From QYOJ01 sp964642545 (GTDB taxonomy: Bacteria; Bacteroidota; Bacteroidia; Bacteroidales; FEN-979): a DNA stretch of 29,705 nt. This document shows, one piece after another, positions 7,174 to 14,565 of this stretch; the stretch's first letter is position 1; each line of letters starts with the position of its first letter. The notes under the pieces are model-generated. The model was given only the letters and a program-made list of their open reading frames with translations. It ran no database searches and had not been told where the DNA came from. The stretch lies in NCBI GenBank assembly GCA_964642545.1, contig CAZXQU010000035.1, forward strand, positions 1 through 29,705. The letters are read 5' to 3'. The position numbers and the translations under genes are program-made.

Positions 7174-7281
7174 TCATTTCTTTAGTACCACGATCTTCCC
7201 CGATGCCGTCGTGCCGTTGCTGCCGGTGAGTCCTGCGACTTCATCGTTGATTTTTCTCCAAAAATTGCGTATATTTGAGAT
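7174..7281 (-). pseudogene. Possible 3' remnant of a lost gene (35 codons, no start)
   Basis: An open stretch of 35 codons on the minus strand ends in a TGA at 7174 and encodes a tail ending ASGKIVVLKK, which looks like the C-terminal strand of an enzyme or sorting domain. It has no start codon, begins after a TAA, and overlaps the promoter of the plus-strand gene at 7296. It could easily be chance, since 35 open codons are not rare. The rest of 7051-7269 shows nothing else. Confidence 0.15.
7270..7277 (+). promoter_or_regulatory. Promoter (-7 TATATTTG, possible -33 TTG) for lipoprotein at 7296
   Basis: Exact TAnnTTTG match with a TTG at 7247-7249, a 20-base spacer, close to the Bacteroidota -33/-7 arrangement. 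The ATG at 7296 is 18 bases downstream. Confidence 0.5.
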
Positions 7282-7295
7282 TTAATCAACACATT

Positions 7296-7793
7296 ATGTC
7301 CTTTGCCAGGCGCCTTGTTTTTCTCACCGCACTCGTGGCCGGAGCAGTTATCGCAACCTTCAACTCATGCACCAGGGATGAAATCGTGAAGGCTCCTTTG
7401 CCGGAGAATCCTCAACGGATACCCTGCGATGCCTGTGAACCCTTTGCCGGGTACTATGAGTTGCGGGATGTCTCCGTTAACACGATCAATGGAACCGACA
7501 TCTGGTCTCCCCTGCCGGTAAGTAGAATCAATGGAAAGATTTACGGCGGGTACATCACATTGAATACATTGAGCGAGTTGGTGGTGTATCAGACCGGGGA
7601 GGCCTATAATTCCCAAACGTTTACCACTTATCCCTATACGTTTACCCTCTTTTATAACTACTGGATCCGGAATGATTCGGCGATGACGGTGGGCCCCGAA
7701 CATGAGCCCGGCTCCTTTTTTCCCCATCTGGGTCCCGATCTTGACAGGATTGATACCATTATATGGGACAGATGCCGGTATGTGAGGCAATGA
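7296..7793 (+). CDS. Lipoprotein of unknown function
   Basis: A 165-residue product with a signal (RRLVFLTALVAGAVIA) and a lipobox-like FNSC (C25). It is preceded by a good promoter at 7247-7277. The mature part starts with two nearby cysteines (IPCDACEPF), then continues as a probable beta-rich domain containing GYYELRDVSVN, GKIYGGYITLN and an aromatic strand FTLFYNYWIRND, ending in DTIIWDRCRYVRQ. The layout (small strands, a 'G.Y.L..V' start and a final charged strand) is similar to lipocalin-like small lipoproteins, but I cannot assign a family. No operon partner: downstream is the convergent serine hydrolase gene. Confidence 0.72.
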   Translation: MSFARRLVFLTALVAGAVIATFNSCTRDEIVKAPLPENPQRIPCDACEPFAGYYELRDVSVNTINGTDIWSPLPVSRINGKIYGGYITLNTLSELVVYQTGEAYNSQTFTTYPYTFTLFYNYWIRNDSAMTVGPEHEPGSFFPHLGPDLDRIDTIIWDRCRYVRQ

Positions 7794-7852
7794 GATTTTA
7801 AATCTGCCAACTGCCATTCTCATTATAACAACATACAGCTATACCATAGGGT

Positions 7853-8986
7853 TTAGTTATAACCATTGTCAGTATTCAAATCCATTTTAATCAGGTTGGC
7901 AACCATTTTACTGCAAATATCACTGGTATTGCTGAAATCACGGGAATTGGTGACCACAACATAGGCTCTGTCCAACTTAGGCGCCACCATAACGGTCGCA
8001 TACCAGATTCCGTTGCTGCCATTATGTGTGAACACCTTCCCCTTAGCCCAAGGCAGGTCTTCTATCACACCCCAGCCTGCGGCATAGAACCCGACTGGTT
8101 CAACCAGTTTGTCCAAATATTTTTGTTCCAAGACAGAACTTTTATTGGCCAGTTGAAGGGAAAGAAATTTAGCCCAGTCTTCAACTGTGCATTGTATCTC
8201 GCCTGCCGGGCCGATGGCTTCCGTATCATAGGCTGTACTTGGCTGCCATTTCCCTCCCGATTTAGAATGTCCCCATGGTTGATTGATTGTTTTGTGGACA
8301 TCAGGGGCGCCAAACCCTGCTGAGGACATGCCCAGTGGATCAAACAAACGTTGTTTCATCAGGGATTCCCAACTTAAGCCTGTAACCCTTTTTGCCATGC
8401 AGGCTGCGATCATGTAACCAAAATTGGAGTAATTGAATTCCCCTGGTTTAATTGCTGAAGGATAGGAAAGATTATCTTTCAGAATTGCCAGGCGCCTCTC
8501 TTTGATTTCTTTTGTTTTGTACGCATGCCAATCCACCGGATTTTGCGGAAGACCTGCACGATGTGTAAGCAGCTGCCAGAGTGTGATATTTTGAAAATCA
8601 GGATGGATGCTCGTTTTAAGCTCCGGAATTGCTTCAGTCAGCTTCATCTCCCATTGGAGCTTGCCTTCTGCCACAAGGGTTGCAATCATAGTGCTGGTCA
8701 TCGCTTTGGTACAGGACCCCAGATGTACGAGATCATTACAGGTTATGGGGACATCAGAACCAACTTTACGAACCCCTGCTGAACCTATGGCTAAAACGCC
8801 TTCACCGGAGATGATCGCCGCAATCATTTCGGGAGCTTCTCCGGCATTCACTATTTCCTGAAGGGCCTGACTAATTGCTTTTGATTTATTTAACTCCGGT
8901 GTTGTTTGCGAACAGGCGGGTTGCATAAAAGCAAAAAGCAAGCCCAATGAGACCATCGCCAGGCTTAATAAATTTGGTTTACTCAT
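7853..8986 (-). CDS. Exported serine hydrolase, class C beta-lactamase/PBP4-like fold (copy 1)
   Basis: A 377-residue protein with an N-terminal export signal (LLSLAMVSLGLLFAF, then QPACS, an imperfect lipobox). Catalytic motifs of the serine beta-lactamase-like superfamily are intact: S91-C-T-K94 (SxxK), Y186-S-N188 (YxN) and H321-N-G in the KTG position. Family members are mostly esterases, D-aminopeptidases or peptidoglycan hydrolases, not resistance enzymes, so substrate is open. The start ATG overlaps the last 8 bases of the TlpA-like gene upstream, indicating translational coupling. A paralogue with roughly two-thirds identical residues in the catalytic core lies at 23843-25006, also the second gene of a pair. 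No DUF3471 tail. Confidence 0.9.
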   Translation of the reverse strand: MSKPNLLSLAMVSLGLLFAFMQPACSQTTPELNKSKAISQALQEIVNAGEAPEMIAAIISGEGVLAIGSAGVRKVGSDVPITCNDLVHLGSCTKAMTSTMIATLVAEGKLQWEMKLTEAIPELKTSIHPDFQNITLWQLLTHRAGLPQNPVDWHAYKTKEIKERRLAILKDNLSYPSAIKPGEFNYSNFGYMIAACMAKRVTGLSWESLMKQRLFDPLGMSSAGFGAPDVHKTINQPWGHSKSGGKWQPSTAYDTEAIGPAGEIQCTVEDWAKFLSLQLANKSSVLEQKYLDKLVEPVGFYAAGWGVIEDLPWAKGKVFTHNGSNGIWYATVMVAPKLDRAYVVVTNSRDFSNTSDICSKMVANLIKMDLNTDNGYN

Positions 8987-10169
8987 TTATTAATTGGTCT
9001 ATTATTTCCTTAAGTTCGACATAGGTTTTTTCTTTGTCAAAGCCAGTTATAATTTTTCTGATAACTCTTTTCTCATCTAAAACAAAGAAGTTGGGTACGG
9101 ATTGAATTCCATATTCTGTTTTTACCTCTTTGCTGCAAATCAAGTAGTTATAATTAATACTATTGCCTGAAATATACTTTCTGATAACAGATATATTAGT
9201 ATTCCAGGTTTCGATACTTATTATTTCAAATTCTTCACGCTTATATTGATCCCTGATTTTTTTTAAGCATGGGATTGATTGATAGCATGGTCCACATCCA
9301 ATACCGGTAAATTGAATAAGCAGTACTTTGCCTTTCAAATCACCCAAAGCGATTTCATTATCATCGGTATCTTTTAATTCCCAACCGGGTGCAACAAGCC
9401 CTACCAGATTTTTCTCATTGGTCGTTCTATTTTCATTGAACGTTATAGCAAAGTCGGGAGGAAAGTAATTCGCAGCAACAAAGGATATTTTATCAGTTGT
9501 ATTGATTTTAATATCCTTACATACCTCCCAGCATATCTTATCCGGGAATTTTTTTATCAGTCGACATGGCAAATTATTCGCTTTGTTTATCCAGATATCG
9601 TACGTTGACCATTTATCCTCTGTAAAACCGGGAGGATCTGCATAAACAATTTTATTACCAACTACTTCAACTAATTTGTCATAAATTGACAAACCTATAA
9701 AGACTGAATCAGAAAAATCATTTACTTGAATGTTTATATTGTCAGTTGTTTCTAATGCATAGTTCAAAAGAGATTTTACATAGGTGAAAAATGGAGGATA
9801 AACAACTCTAAATGGATATGGATTATTTGCAAAACTATCGACCGGAATTGTTTTGTTTTCCCAATTCAAATAGGATTTAACTTTACCATCATAGAAATAA
9901 ACCAGTTTAGTTGTATCTTCAATTAGAAAATTGGCAATACTTGCTCCTACAAAATTGTCTTCCTGATTATCAAACTCCTTTTTATAGACAGTATAACTTA
10001 ATGAGGGAATCGTGTCATAAGGAGCACTTGCCGACTGATACCAGAAGTATGACGCAGATTTAATCTGTTTCAGATTATCATAAATTTTGCGCAAATACAT
10101 TGTGTCAGATTGTCCCCAAAGAGATATCGGCACATAAGCGATTAAAATAGTCAGTAATAGTTTTTTCAT
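8979..10169 (-). CDS. Exported thioredoxin-like (TlpA/redoxin) protein with LolA-like N-terminal region
   Basis: A 396-residue protein with a Sec signal (MKKLLLTILIAYVPISLWGQ). Residues about 21-245 resemble the LolA/MucB-like half-barrel common in front of redoxin domains in Bacteroidota (strands such as KLVYFYDGKVKSYLNWE and a W/Y-rich middle). Residues about 255-396 form a thioredoxin-fold domain: APGWELKDTD, the active site C292-G-P-C295 in GIGCGPCYQSIPCLKK, and the cis-proline site SVP (P359). It probably acts as a periplasmic thiol oxidoreductase. The 3' end overlaps the start of serine hydrolase copy 1 by 8 bases, so the two genes form an operon. Confidence 0.85.
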   Translation of the reverse strand: MKKLLLTILIAYVPISLWGQSDTMYLRKIYDNLKQIKSASYFWYQSASAPYDTIPSLSYTVYKKEFDNQEDNFVGASIANFLIEDTTKLVYFYDGKVKSYLNWENKTIPVDSFANNPYPFRVVYPPFFTYVKSLLNYALETTDNINIQVNDFSDSVFIGLSIYDKLVEVVGNKIVYADPPGFTEDKWSTYDIWINKANNLPCRLIKKFPDKICWEVCKDIKINTTDKISFVAANYFPPDFAITFNENRTTNEKNLVGLVAPGWELKDTDDNEIALGDLKGKVLLIQFTGIGCGPCYQSIPCLKKIRDQYKREEFEIISIETWNTNISVIRKYISGNSINYNYLICSKEVKTEYGIQSVPNFFVLDEKRVIRKIITGFDKEKTYVELKEIIDQLINE

Positions 10170-10275
10170 AGCGGAGTGTTGTGGTAAATCAGTACAAATT
10201 AAGCAAGAAAAATCAGGCTAACAGTCTTTTAACACGTTCATGAACCATTATTAGCACAATAAGGTGATAGTTGGA

Positions 10276-10725
10276 TCAGGTAATGATCATTTTAACCTGT
10301 GTATAAATGAGGGTATACACAACCGACCAAAACAACTGCCCGGCTATCAGATAGATGATGTTTCTGATTCGGTTCCCATAATATTTAACCGTAAGAAATG
10401 ATCCTACGGGTATGGATAAAACCACAGGGCTTAACATGACAATCCCGATTAAACCATAGTTGGATTTTAGTTTTACAAACCTTCTGTTTCTTTTTGTAAA
10501 TATTCTGCTTGTTTTTCTGCGAAACTTAAGCTTCTCAGGCCAGTATCTATTCCAGATATGAATAAGAAACCGGGAAAAATAAACAGATACCAGGGCTCCT
10601 AAAATACCTCCGATATTGGTGTAAACAAGCGTTTCGGTAAAAGACATCCCCATGACATAGATTGCTACAGGAAACGTTGCTGCGAATTTCCAGGTACTGA
10701 AGAATATAATGGTCAATTCATTCAT
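10276..10725 (-). CDS. Small four-helix membrane protein
   Basis: A 149-residue integral membrane protein with about four hydrophobic segments (roughly 5-25, 30-57, 90-115, 119-143) and a strongly basic cytoplasmic loop at about 58-88 (RRKTSRIFTKRNRR). The YGLIGIVMLSPVVLSIPVG segment with a conserved-looking proline pair recalls the re-entrant region of DedA/VTT or small multidrug export (Sm_multidrug_ex) proteins, but the match is by eye and weak. No operon partner is clear; yjbQ lies 134 bases upstream on the same strand, separated by a repeat array. Function not assigned. Confidence 0.7.
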   Translation of the reverse strand: MNELTIIFFSTWKFAATFPVAIYVMGMSFTETLVYTNIGGILGALVSVYFSRFLIHIWNRYWPEKLKFRRKTSRIFTKRNRRFVKLKSNYGLIGIVMLSPVVLSIPVGSFLTVKYYGNRIRNIIYLIAGQLFWSVVYTLIYTQVKMIIT

Positions 10726-10784
10726 GTGATATCAAATGTACATGAATAGTTGCAACTTACCTCACTGATCACTGGGAAAATAAA

Positions 10785-10858
10785 TGGTGAAATAGTGAAA
10801 TGGTGAAATAGTGAAAACTGCAGACTGCAAACCGCCAACTGCAAACTGCAAACTGCTG
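10785..10858. repeat. Compound tandem repeat: 16-bp x2 followed by six heptamers
   Basis: TGGTGAAATAGTGAAA occurs twice exactly (10785-10800, 10801-10816), each made of two near-identical 8-mers. It runs directly into six 7-bp units at 10817-10858: ACTGCAG, ACTGCAA, ACCGCCA, ACTGCAA, ACTGCAA, ACTGCTG. The array ends two bases before the yjbQ stop codon. It is too short and too regular for CRISPR. Confidence 0.85.
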
Positions 10859-10859
10859 A

Positions 10860-11282
10860 CTATTCACCGATAAGGGTTAGCACCACCCGTCTGCCGGATG
10901 CCCTGTTACGGTGTTCGCAAAGGTAGATGCCCTGCCAGGTGCCTAAATTCAAGCGGCCGTCTGTTATTGGAATTGTCAGGCTTGAGCCGAGGATGGAGGT
11001 TTTGATGTGGCTGGTCATGTCGTCGCGTCCTTCCATCGTATGGAGGTAGAAGTCGCCGCTTTCGGGAACGTTTCGGTTAAAGAAGGTCTCCATGTCTGCT
11101 CTGACATCCGGATCGGCATTTTCGTTGACCGTGAGCGAGGCCGAGGTGTGCTTGATGAATATGTGCAACAGGCCTGCGCTGATCTGCTTCAGTTCGGGCA
11201 GCTGGGCCGTGATCTCGCCGGTCACGATATGGAAGCCGCGGGGCTTGGGGGAGAGGAGGATTTCTTTCTGGAGGAAGGGCAT
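10860..11282 (-). CDS. yjbQ: YjbQ/UPF0047 family protein
   Basis: A 140-residue protein, the standard length for the YjbQ (UPF0047) family. Diagnostic blocks are HTSASLTVNENADPDVR (45-61), EGRDDMTSHIKTSILG (84-99) with SLTIPI after it, and LGTWQGIYLCEHR (113-125). The family has a compact beta fold; E. coli YjbQ is annotated with a secondary thiamine-phosphate synthase activity, while its physiological role is unsettled. There is no signal, so it is cytosolic. Start MPFLQKEILL at 11282. A repeat array lies immediately downstream of the stop, and upstream is a divergent region with an 11-bp repeat. Confidence 0.95.
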   Translation of the reverse strand: MPFLQKEILLSPKPRGFHIVTGEITAQLPELKQISAGLLHIFIKHTSASLTVNENADPDVRADMETFFNRNVPESGDFYLHTMEGRDDMTSHIKTSILGSSLTIPITDGRLNLGTWQGIYLCEHRNRASGRRVVLTLIGE

Positions 11283-11631
11283 GGCAGTGTGTTTTGGAAA
11301 TCAAAGGTAGTTATACCTACTTCAAACATACAAAATTTCCTGTTTTCTCATGGTTTTGGCAGTCATGCAGTAATTACTTTCACCTTTTCTATAATGTCCC
11401 TTTAATCTTTGGTTAATCTTTCCTTAGTCTTCCTTTAGTCTTCCTTTAGTCTTCCTTCGGTTGAGGGTTCATTTTTTAGCTCGAACCGTTCACGCCAATT
11501 AAAACCATCCATCGGTCAATTTCCGCGATTCATCCACCCAAACCCTCCATTCGCCAAATAGCGTTTAAAATTCACTTCAGGATGTAACATCTTTGCATCA
11601 CAAAAGTCTTATTACCCAAACAAAGGACACA
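11283..11631. other. Divergent intergenic region between yjbQ and CPEC protein B
   Basis: No gene seen. It contains an 11-bp tandem array (11402-11456) and, just before the CPEC gene, CATCTTTG at 11588-11595, one mismatch from TAnnTTTG and a likely -7 box for that gene. Confidence 0.5.
11402..11456. repeat. 11-bp tandem repeat, five units
   Basis: TTAATCTTTGG, TTAATCTTTCC, then three exact TTAGTCTTCCT units with an 11-bp period, about one helical turn. Strand-asymmetric: pyrimidine-rich on plus, purine-rich on minus. It lies in the divergent region upstream of both yjbQ and the CPEC protein. Confidence 0.85.
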
Positions 11632-11970
11632 ATGAAAAGACTAAAAAACATAAACCTGATGAAAGCAGTTCTGATACTTGTTGCAGCATTTGGGATTCAG
11701 CTATCAACCCTTAGCGCTGGCACAATTGGTGATGTGGTCGCATCAAGCGAACCGAGCAACCTCTTCTGCCCCGAATGCCTCATCCTTACGCCAACAGTGC
11801 CAATGGAAGCCTCCTTTACTGAGACCATTGAATTTGCCAACCCGATGAACCTGAACCCCACCGTTCCGATGAAAGCTGATTTTTATGAAGACTTGGTTTT
11901 ACTGACAGAACCAGGAAGTAATTTATCTCCTTTTGTTCCTTTAACCGCCGAATTTAGCGATTCACTTTAA
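11632..11970 (+). CDS. Small exported CPEC-repeat protein (copy B)
   Basis: A 112-residue paralogue of the protein at 1487-1786. It has a Sec signal (MKAVLILVAAFGIQLSTLSA after a basic MKRLKNINL start), then FCPEC (C46, C49) and three repeats about 22-24 residues apart: LTPTVPMEASF, LNPTVPMKADF and LSPFVPLTAEF, each followed by acidic residues. Repeat three is intact here, unlike copy A. The start at ATG 11632 is chosen over an in-frame TTG at 11593, which lies inside a near-consensus -7 box. A clear terminator follows, so it is monocistronic. I know no family for it; the repeat probably forms short beta hairpins or a binding surface, and the CPEC pair could bind metal or form a disulfide. 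Confidence 0.75.
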   Translation: MKRLKNINLMKAVLILVAAFGIQLSTLSAGTIGDVVASSEPSNLFCPECLILTPTVPMEASFTETIEFANPMNLNPTVPMKADFYEDLVLLTEPGSNLSPFVPLTAEFSDSL

Positions 11971-11997
11971 CCCACCATATTTCCCCGCTTAGATGGA

Positions 11998-12029
11998 AGC
12001 CACTCCGATTGGGGTGGCTTTCGTTTTTT
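11998..12029 (+). terminator. Rho-independent terminator after CPEC protein B
   Basis: Stem AGCCACTCC / GGGGTGGCT (11998-12006 with 12011-12019, one G-T pair), GATT loop, then TTCGTTTTTT. Confidence 0.85.
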
Positions 12030-12071
12030 ATAGTGCAATCTCCTCTCATTGATGGAGGAATTGGTGCATCA

Positions 12072-12180
12072 GACCACCTTGCGGCGGTTTCAACTGACCA
12101 CCGTATCTGTCTGATTATAAAACATTTAAACTAGTCTGCTACTATCGGCCTGGGGTGGTCAACACCATCGGCTTGTCCAG
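12072..12180. mobile_element. Relic of an IS21-like element: both end regions, no transposase
   Basis: On the left, GACCACC occurs at 12072-12078 and 12096-12102, exactly 24 bp apart. On the right, the end sequence CGGCCTGGGGTGGTCA...CGGCTTGTCCAG spans 12146-12180. The two sides face each other, as the multiple terminal TGGTCA repeats of IS21-family elements do, with only about 45 bp between. The family name rests on this repeat style from memory; there is no transposase to confirm it. Confidence 0.5.
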
Positions 12181-12187
12181 TTATTTC

Positions 12188-12601
12188 TTAATTCTCTAAA
12201 TAATTAACGGCAAACTGAATCCAATTTTCAACAGATTTGTCCAAATAAATATCGGGTTGAACTCCAATATTGTCGATAGGATAATCAGGAAGAGTCCAGT
12301 CAGATAAATTTATAGTTAACAGGTTTACATACTTTATTAGGGGGACACTAATAATTCCGAATAAACCAACACAAAACTCAAAAAAGACAAAAAGATTGAG
12401 TAATTTTTTATTGTAAATTTTTGATAGATAACCACCCAGTAAAGAGCCCACTCCTAATCCAAACATGAAGACTGACACTACAATAGTTACCGATTCAACA
12501 TTTGTTCCAAAGGATGTGAATAAAACACGTTGCCAAACTATCTGGTATATGATAGCTGAGAATCCGGAGAAAAAGAACAGGTATAGAATTCTTTTTGCCA
12601 T
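12188..12601 (-). pseudogene. Chimeric pseudogene: SpeE-like membrane N-terminus fused to S41 peptidase C-terminal tail
   Basis: From ATG 12601 (MAKRILYLFFF; an upstream ATG is at 12613) the first about 90 residues read as the opening membrane helices of a spermidine-synthase-like membrane protein: GFSAIIYQIVWQRVLF followed by VSVFMFGLGVGSLLGGYLS. After roughly base 12320 the sequence changes character to SDWTLPDYPIDNIGVQPDI and a final short helix, which looks like the C-terminal end of an S41 (C-terminal-processing/TSP-like) peptidase. The product has neither a full transporter/synthase nor a protease active site. The stop codon lies 8 bases from the outer end of the IS relic at 12180, consistent with a deletion joining two genes. 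Probably non-functional, although it remains an open frame. Confidence 0.6.
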
Positions 12602-12885
12602 ATAATTAATCATTAAATAATTACGAATATCCTTTCAAGATAATAGCATTCTATAAATCTATAGTTTTTGCCTGCTTGCATTGAGTCACTTGAGTCACTT
12701 GATATATCCTTGGTAAAGCAATCAAAGTTAGAAATATTTCAAAAATAAACAAGTTTCACTCTTGAATTGAAATATCAATTGCCTTTGAGATCCTAGTGCC
12801 CATTCATCTTTTATCAATTCATTGCCTTCAATCTTTTCAGAAACATTGTTTAGGGGCTTAAATGGGGATTATAGTAATAACAAAA

Positions 12886-12926
12886 AACCACTTACCGAAA
12901 ATTGTCTGTAAGTGGTTGATTTTTTT
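12886..12926. terminator. Orphan bidirectional terminator hairpin
   Basis: Perfect 10-bp stem AACCACTTAC / GTAAGTGGTT (12886-12895 with 12908-12917), flanked by a T run on plus (12920-12926) and by an A run (12882-12887) giving T on minus. No gene within 280 bp ends at it on either strand. Confidence 0.65.
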
Positions 12927-13120
12927 GCTCCCCTTACTGCTCAAAGTTGCAACCGGGCCACTTTCTTTCAAATGATCTGAAGCTTCAGAAAACAGATCAT
13001 ATAGCCCAATGATGACACCTTTTATGGGCATAACGATAATTCACTGAAAATGCAACGATATAACTATATAGTCGTATATTTACACCTTGTCTTTCCAAAG
13101 GTGGTAAGTAATCTAGCTAA

Positions 13121-13128
13121 TAATTTTG
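13121..13128 (+). promoter_or_regulatory. -7 promoter box TAATTTTG before the radical SAM gene
   Basis: Exact TAnnTTTG match 41 bases before ATG 13170. It argues against the longer in-frame start at 13050. Confidence 0.4.
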
Positions 13129-13169
13129 CCCCTCATTTCTGTTGCCATCACTACAATGATCTTAATATC

Positions 13170-14537
13170 ATGCACAAACAATTACAAAAACATATGATAA
13201 ATCTCACAATGTGTTATCCTTCTAAGGTAAAAGAAAACATAGGAACTGAACTTCTTTTCAGCCCGTTGGCACTTGGTTATCTTGCCACTCATACGCCTGC
13301 CCATTACGAAATCACTACTTATGATGAATATGTTGGAGAGTCTATGGATCCCGGTACCATCCGCGCCGATCTGGTGGCAATATCAGCCATTACCCCCGGG
13401 ATCTCCCGGGCTTACGAGATCGGAGATAAACTAAGGGAAAGAGGGATTGCCTGTGTGATCGGGGGGGCCCATGTTTCAGCTCTTCCTGAAGAAGCACTGA
13501 AACATTTTGATTCGGTGGTCATTGGTGAAGGGGAAGGTCCATGGAGACAATTTTTAAATGATTTTGAAAAAGGCCGGATGCAACAAACATATTATGGCCC
13601 AATGGATGTTTGTCTTAACAACTTAGGGATTCCCGACCGAAAAATCATTCATCCTAACTATCATTACCAATCAGTGCTTTCCTCAAGAGGATGTTCGTAT
13701 AATTGTTCATTCTGTTATCTTACCGTCTTTAATGAAAGGAAATACAGGACGATCCCTCATGATACTATTATTGAGGATATGGAAACCCTCAGGGATAAGT
13801 TTGCCATTACATTTGTCGATGAAAATTTCATGGGATATTCCAGAGAGGACATTGAGGATCGAAAGATTTTAATGGAAAAAATGATACTGAAAAAATTCAA
13901 GTTTTATTGGGGTTGCCAAACTACAGTGGGGCTGGCAAATGAACCGGAATTGATGTCATTAATGTATAAGGCTGGCTGCAGGTCTGTTTTTATAGGGTTT
14001 GAATCATCTACCACCGAAGGATTAAAGGAGGTGAATAAATATCATAATCTGGGAATAAACTATAAGGATTCGATCAGGAATATTCACAAACACAAGATTT
14101 CTGTGATCGCATCCTGCATTCTGGGAATGGATTCACATCAGAATGGCTATCACAAGTCGCTGATTAAGGATATCAAAGACATTAAAGCCGATTTTGTCAG
14201 GGTTTTTTACATGACAGCGTGGCCGGGAACACCCCTGTTTAAAAGCCTTGAGCAGGATGGAAGGGTAAACAGGAACTGGGATGAGGTGCGCAAGGATATA
14301 CCCTCCATTCAATTTCTGCATTATACGCATAAAGAAATAATAAAAGCACGAAAAGAAATCATGGATTCTTTCTTTAACCTGAGAAGAAATATTGCTGTGA
14401 TCTTTCGTTGGCTTTTTATTGACAGGACCCTCATCAGCCTGTTTATAAGAATGAATTTTCGCAATCGAAAATCTGAAAAGATCAGGAATATCCGTGCTGA
14501 ACAAATTGTTTCCGACGCAAAAGGTAACGGTAACTGA
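13170..14537 (+). CDS. B12-binding domain radical SAM protein
   Basis: A 455-residue protein from ATG 13170 (an alternative is ATG 13194). Residues about 25-135 match a cobalamin-binding Rossmann domain (ELLFSPLALGYLATHTP, DLVAISAITPGISRAY, ACVIGGAHVSALPEEAL, VVIGEGEGPW). The radical SAM core follows, with the [4Fe-4S] motif C175-x3-C179-x2-C182 in SRGCSYNCSFCYL, then FVDENFMG and RSVFIGFESS. It ends in a basic tail that may be amphipathic. This domain order is typical of BchE/HpnJ-like enzymes that carry out methylations, ring closures or C-C bond changes; the substrate cannot be told from the sequence. It stands alone, with no biosynthetic neighbours in the window. A -7 box at 13121 supports the start. 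Confidence 0.9.
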   Translation: MHKQLQKHMINLTMCYPSKVKENIGTELLFSPLALGYLATHTPAHYEITTYDEYVGESMDPGTIRADLVAISAITPGISRAYEIGDKLRERGIACVIGGAHVSALPEEALKHFDSVVIGEGEGPWRQFLNDFEKGRMQQTYYGPMDVCLNNLGIPDRKIIHPNYHYQSVLSSRGCSYNCSFCYLTVFNERKYRTIPHDTIIEDMETLRDKFAITFVDENFMGYSREDIEDRKILMEKMILKKFKFYWGCQTTVGLANEPELMSLMYKAGCRSVFIGFESSTTEGLKEVNKYHNLGINYKDSIRNIHKHKISVIASCILGMDSHQNGYHKSLIKDIKDIKADFVRVFYMTAWPGTPLFKSLEQDGRVNRNWDEVRKDIPSIQFLHYTHKEIIKARKEIMDSFFNLRRNIAVIFRWLFIDRTLISLFIRMNFRNRKSEKIRNIRAEQIVSDAKGNGN

Positions 14538-14565
14538 GATGATCAGAGACCAAAAAAACTGGTAA

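Larger units (their letters stand above)
12614..13169. other. 556-bp region without a recognisable gene
   Basis: No credible reading frame on either strand. It holds a tandem GAGTCACTT pair near 12684-12702, an orphan terminator hairpin at 12886-12926, a 14-bp palindrome (12976-12989) and, near its right end, the -7 box of the radical SAM gene. Possibly the eroded remains of an older gene. Confidence 0.5.

Noticed and set aside
7853..8986. Serine hydrolase as a beta-lactam resistance gene
   Set aside because: The SxxK/YxN/HxG motifs are shared by esterases and peptidases; nothing specific to a resistance beta-lactamase is seen.
10817..10858. Repeat array as a CRISPR
   Set aside because: Units are 7 bp with no spacers and no cas genes nearby; it is a simple tandem repeat.
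12072..12180. 24-bp spaced TGGTCA motifs as CRISPR repeats or an operator
   Set aside because: The two sides are inverted and match solo ends elsewhere in the window; IS-end relics explain this better.
12976..12989. 14-bp perfect palindrome TCTGAAGCTTCAGA as a regulatory site
   Set aside because: It is isolated, with no second copy or associated promoter; it may be chance.
12918..13000. tRNA gene near the orphan terminator
   Set aside because: No cloverleaf could be built; the short inverted repeats do not form acceptor, anticodon and T arms in order.
13050..13169. Longer start for the radical SAM gene at 13050
   Set aside because: The extension is unlike the family and contains the -7 promoter box at 13121-13128.
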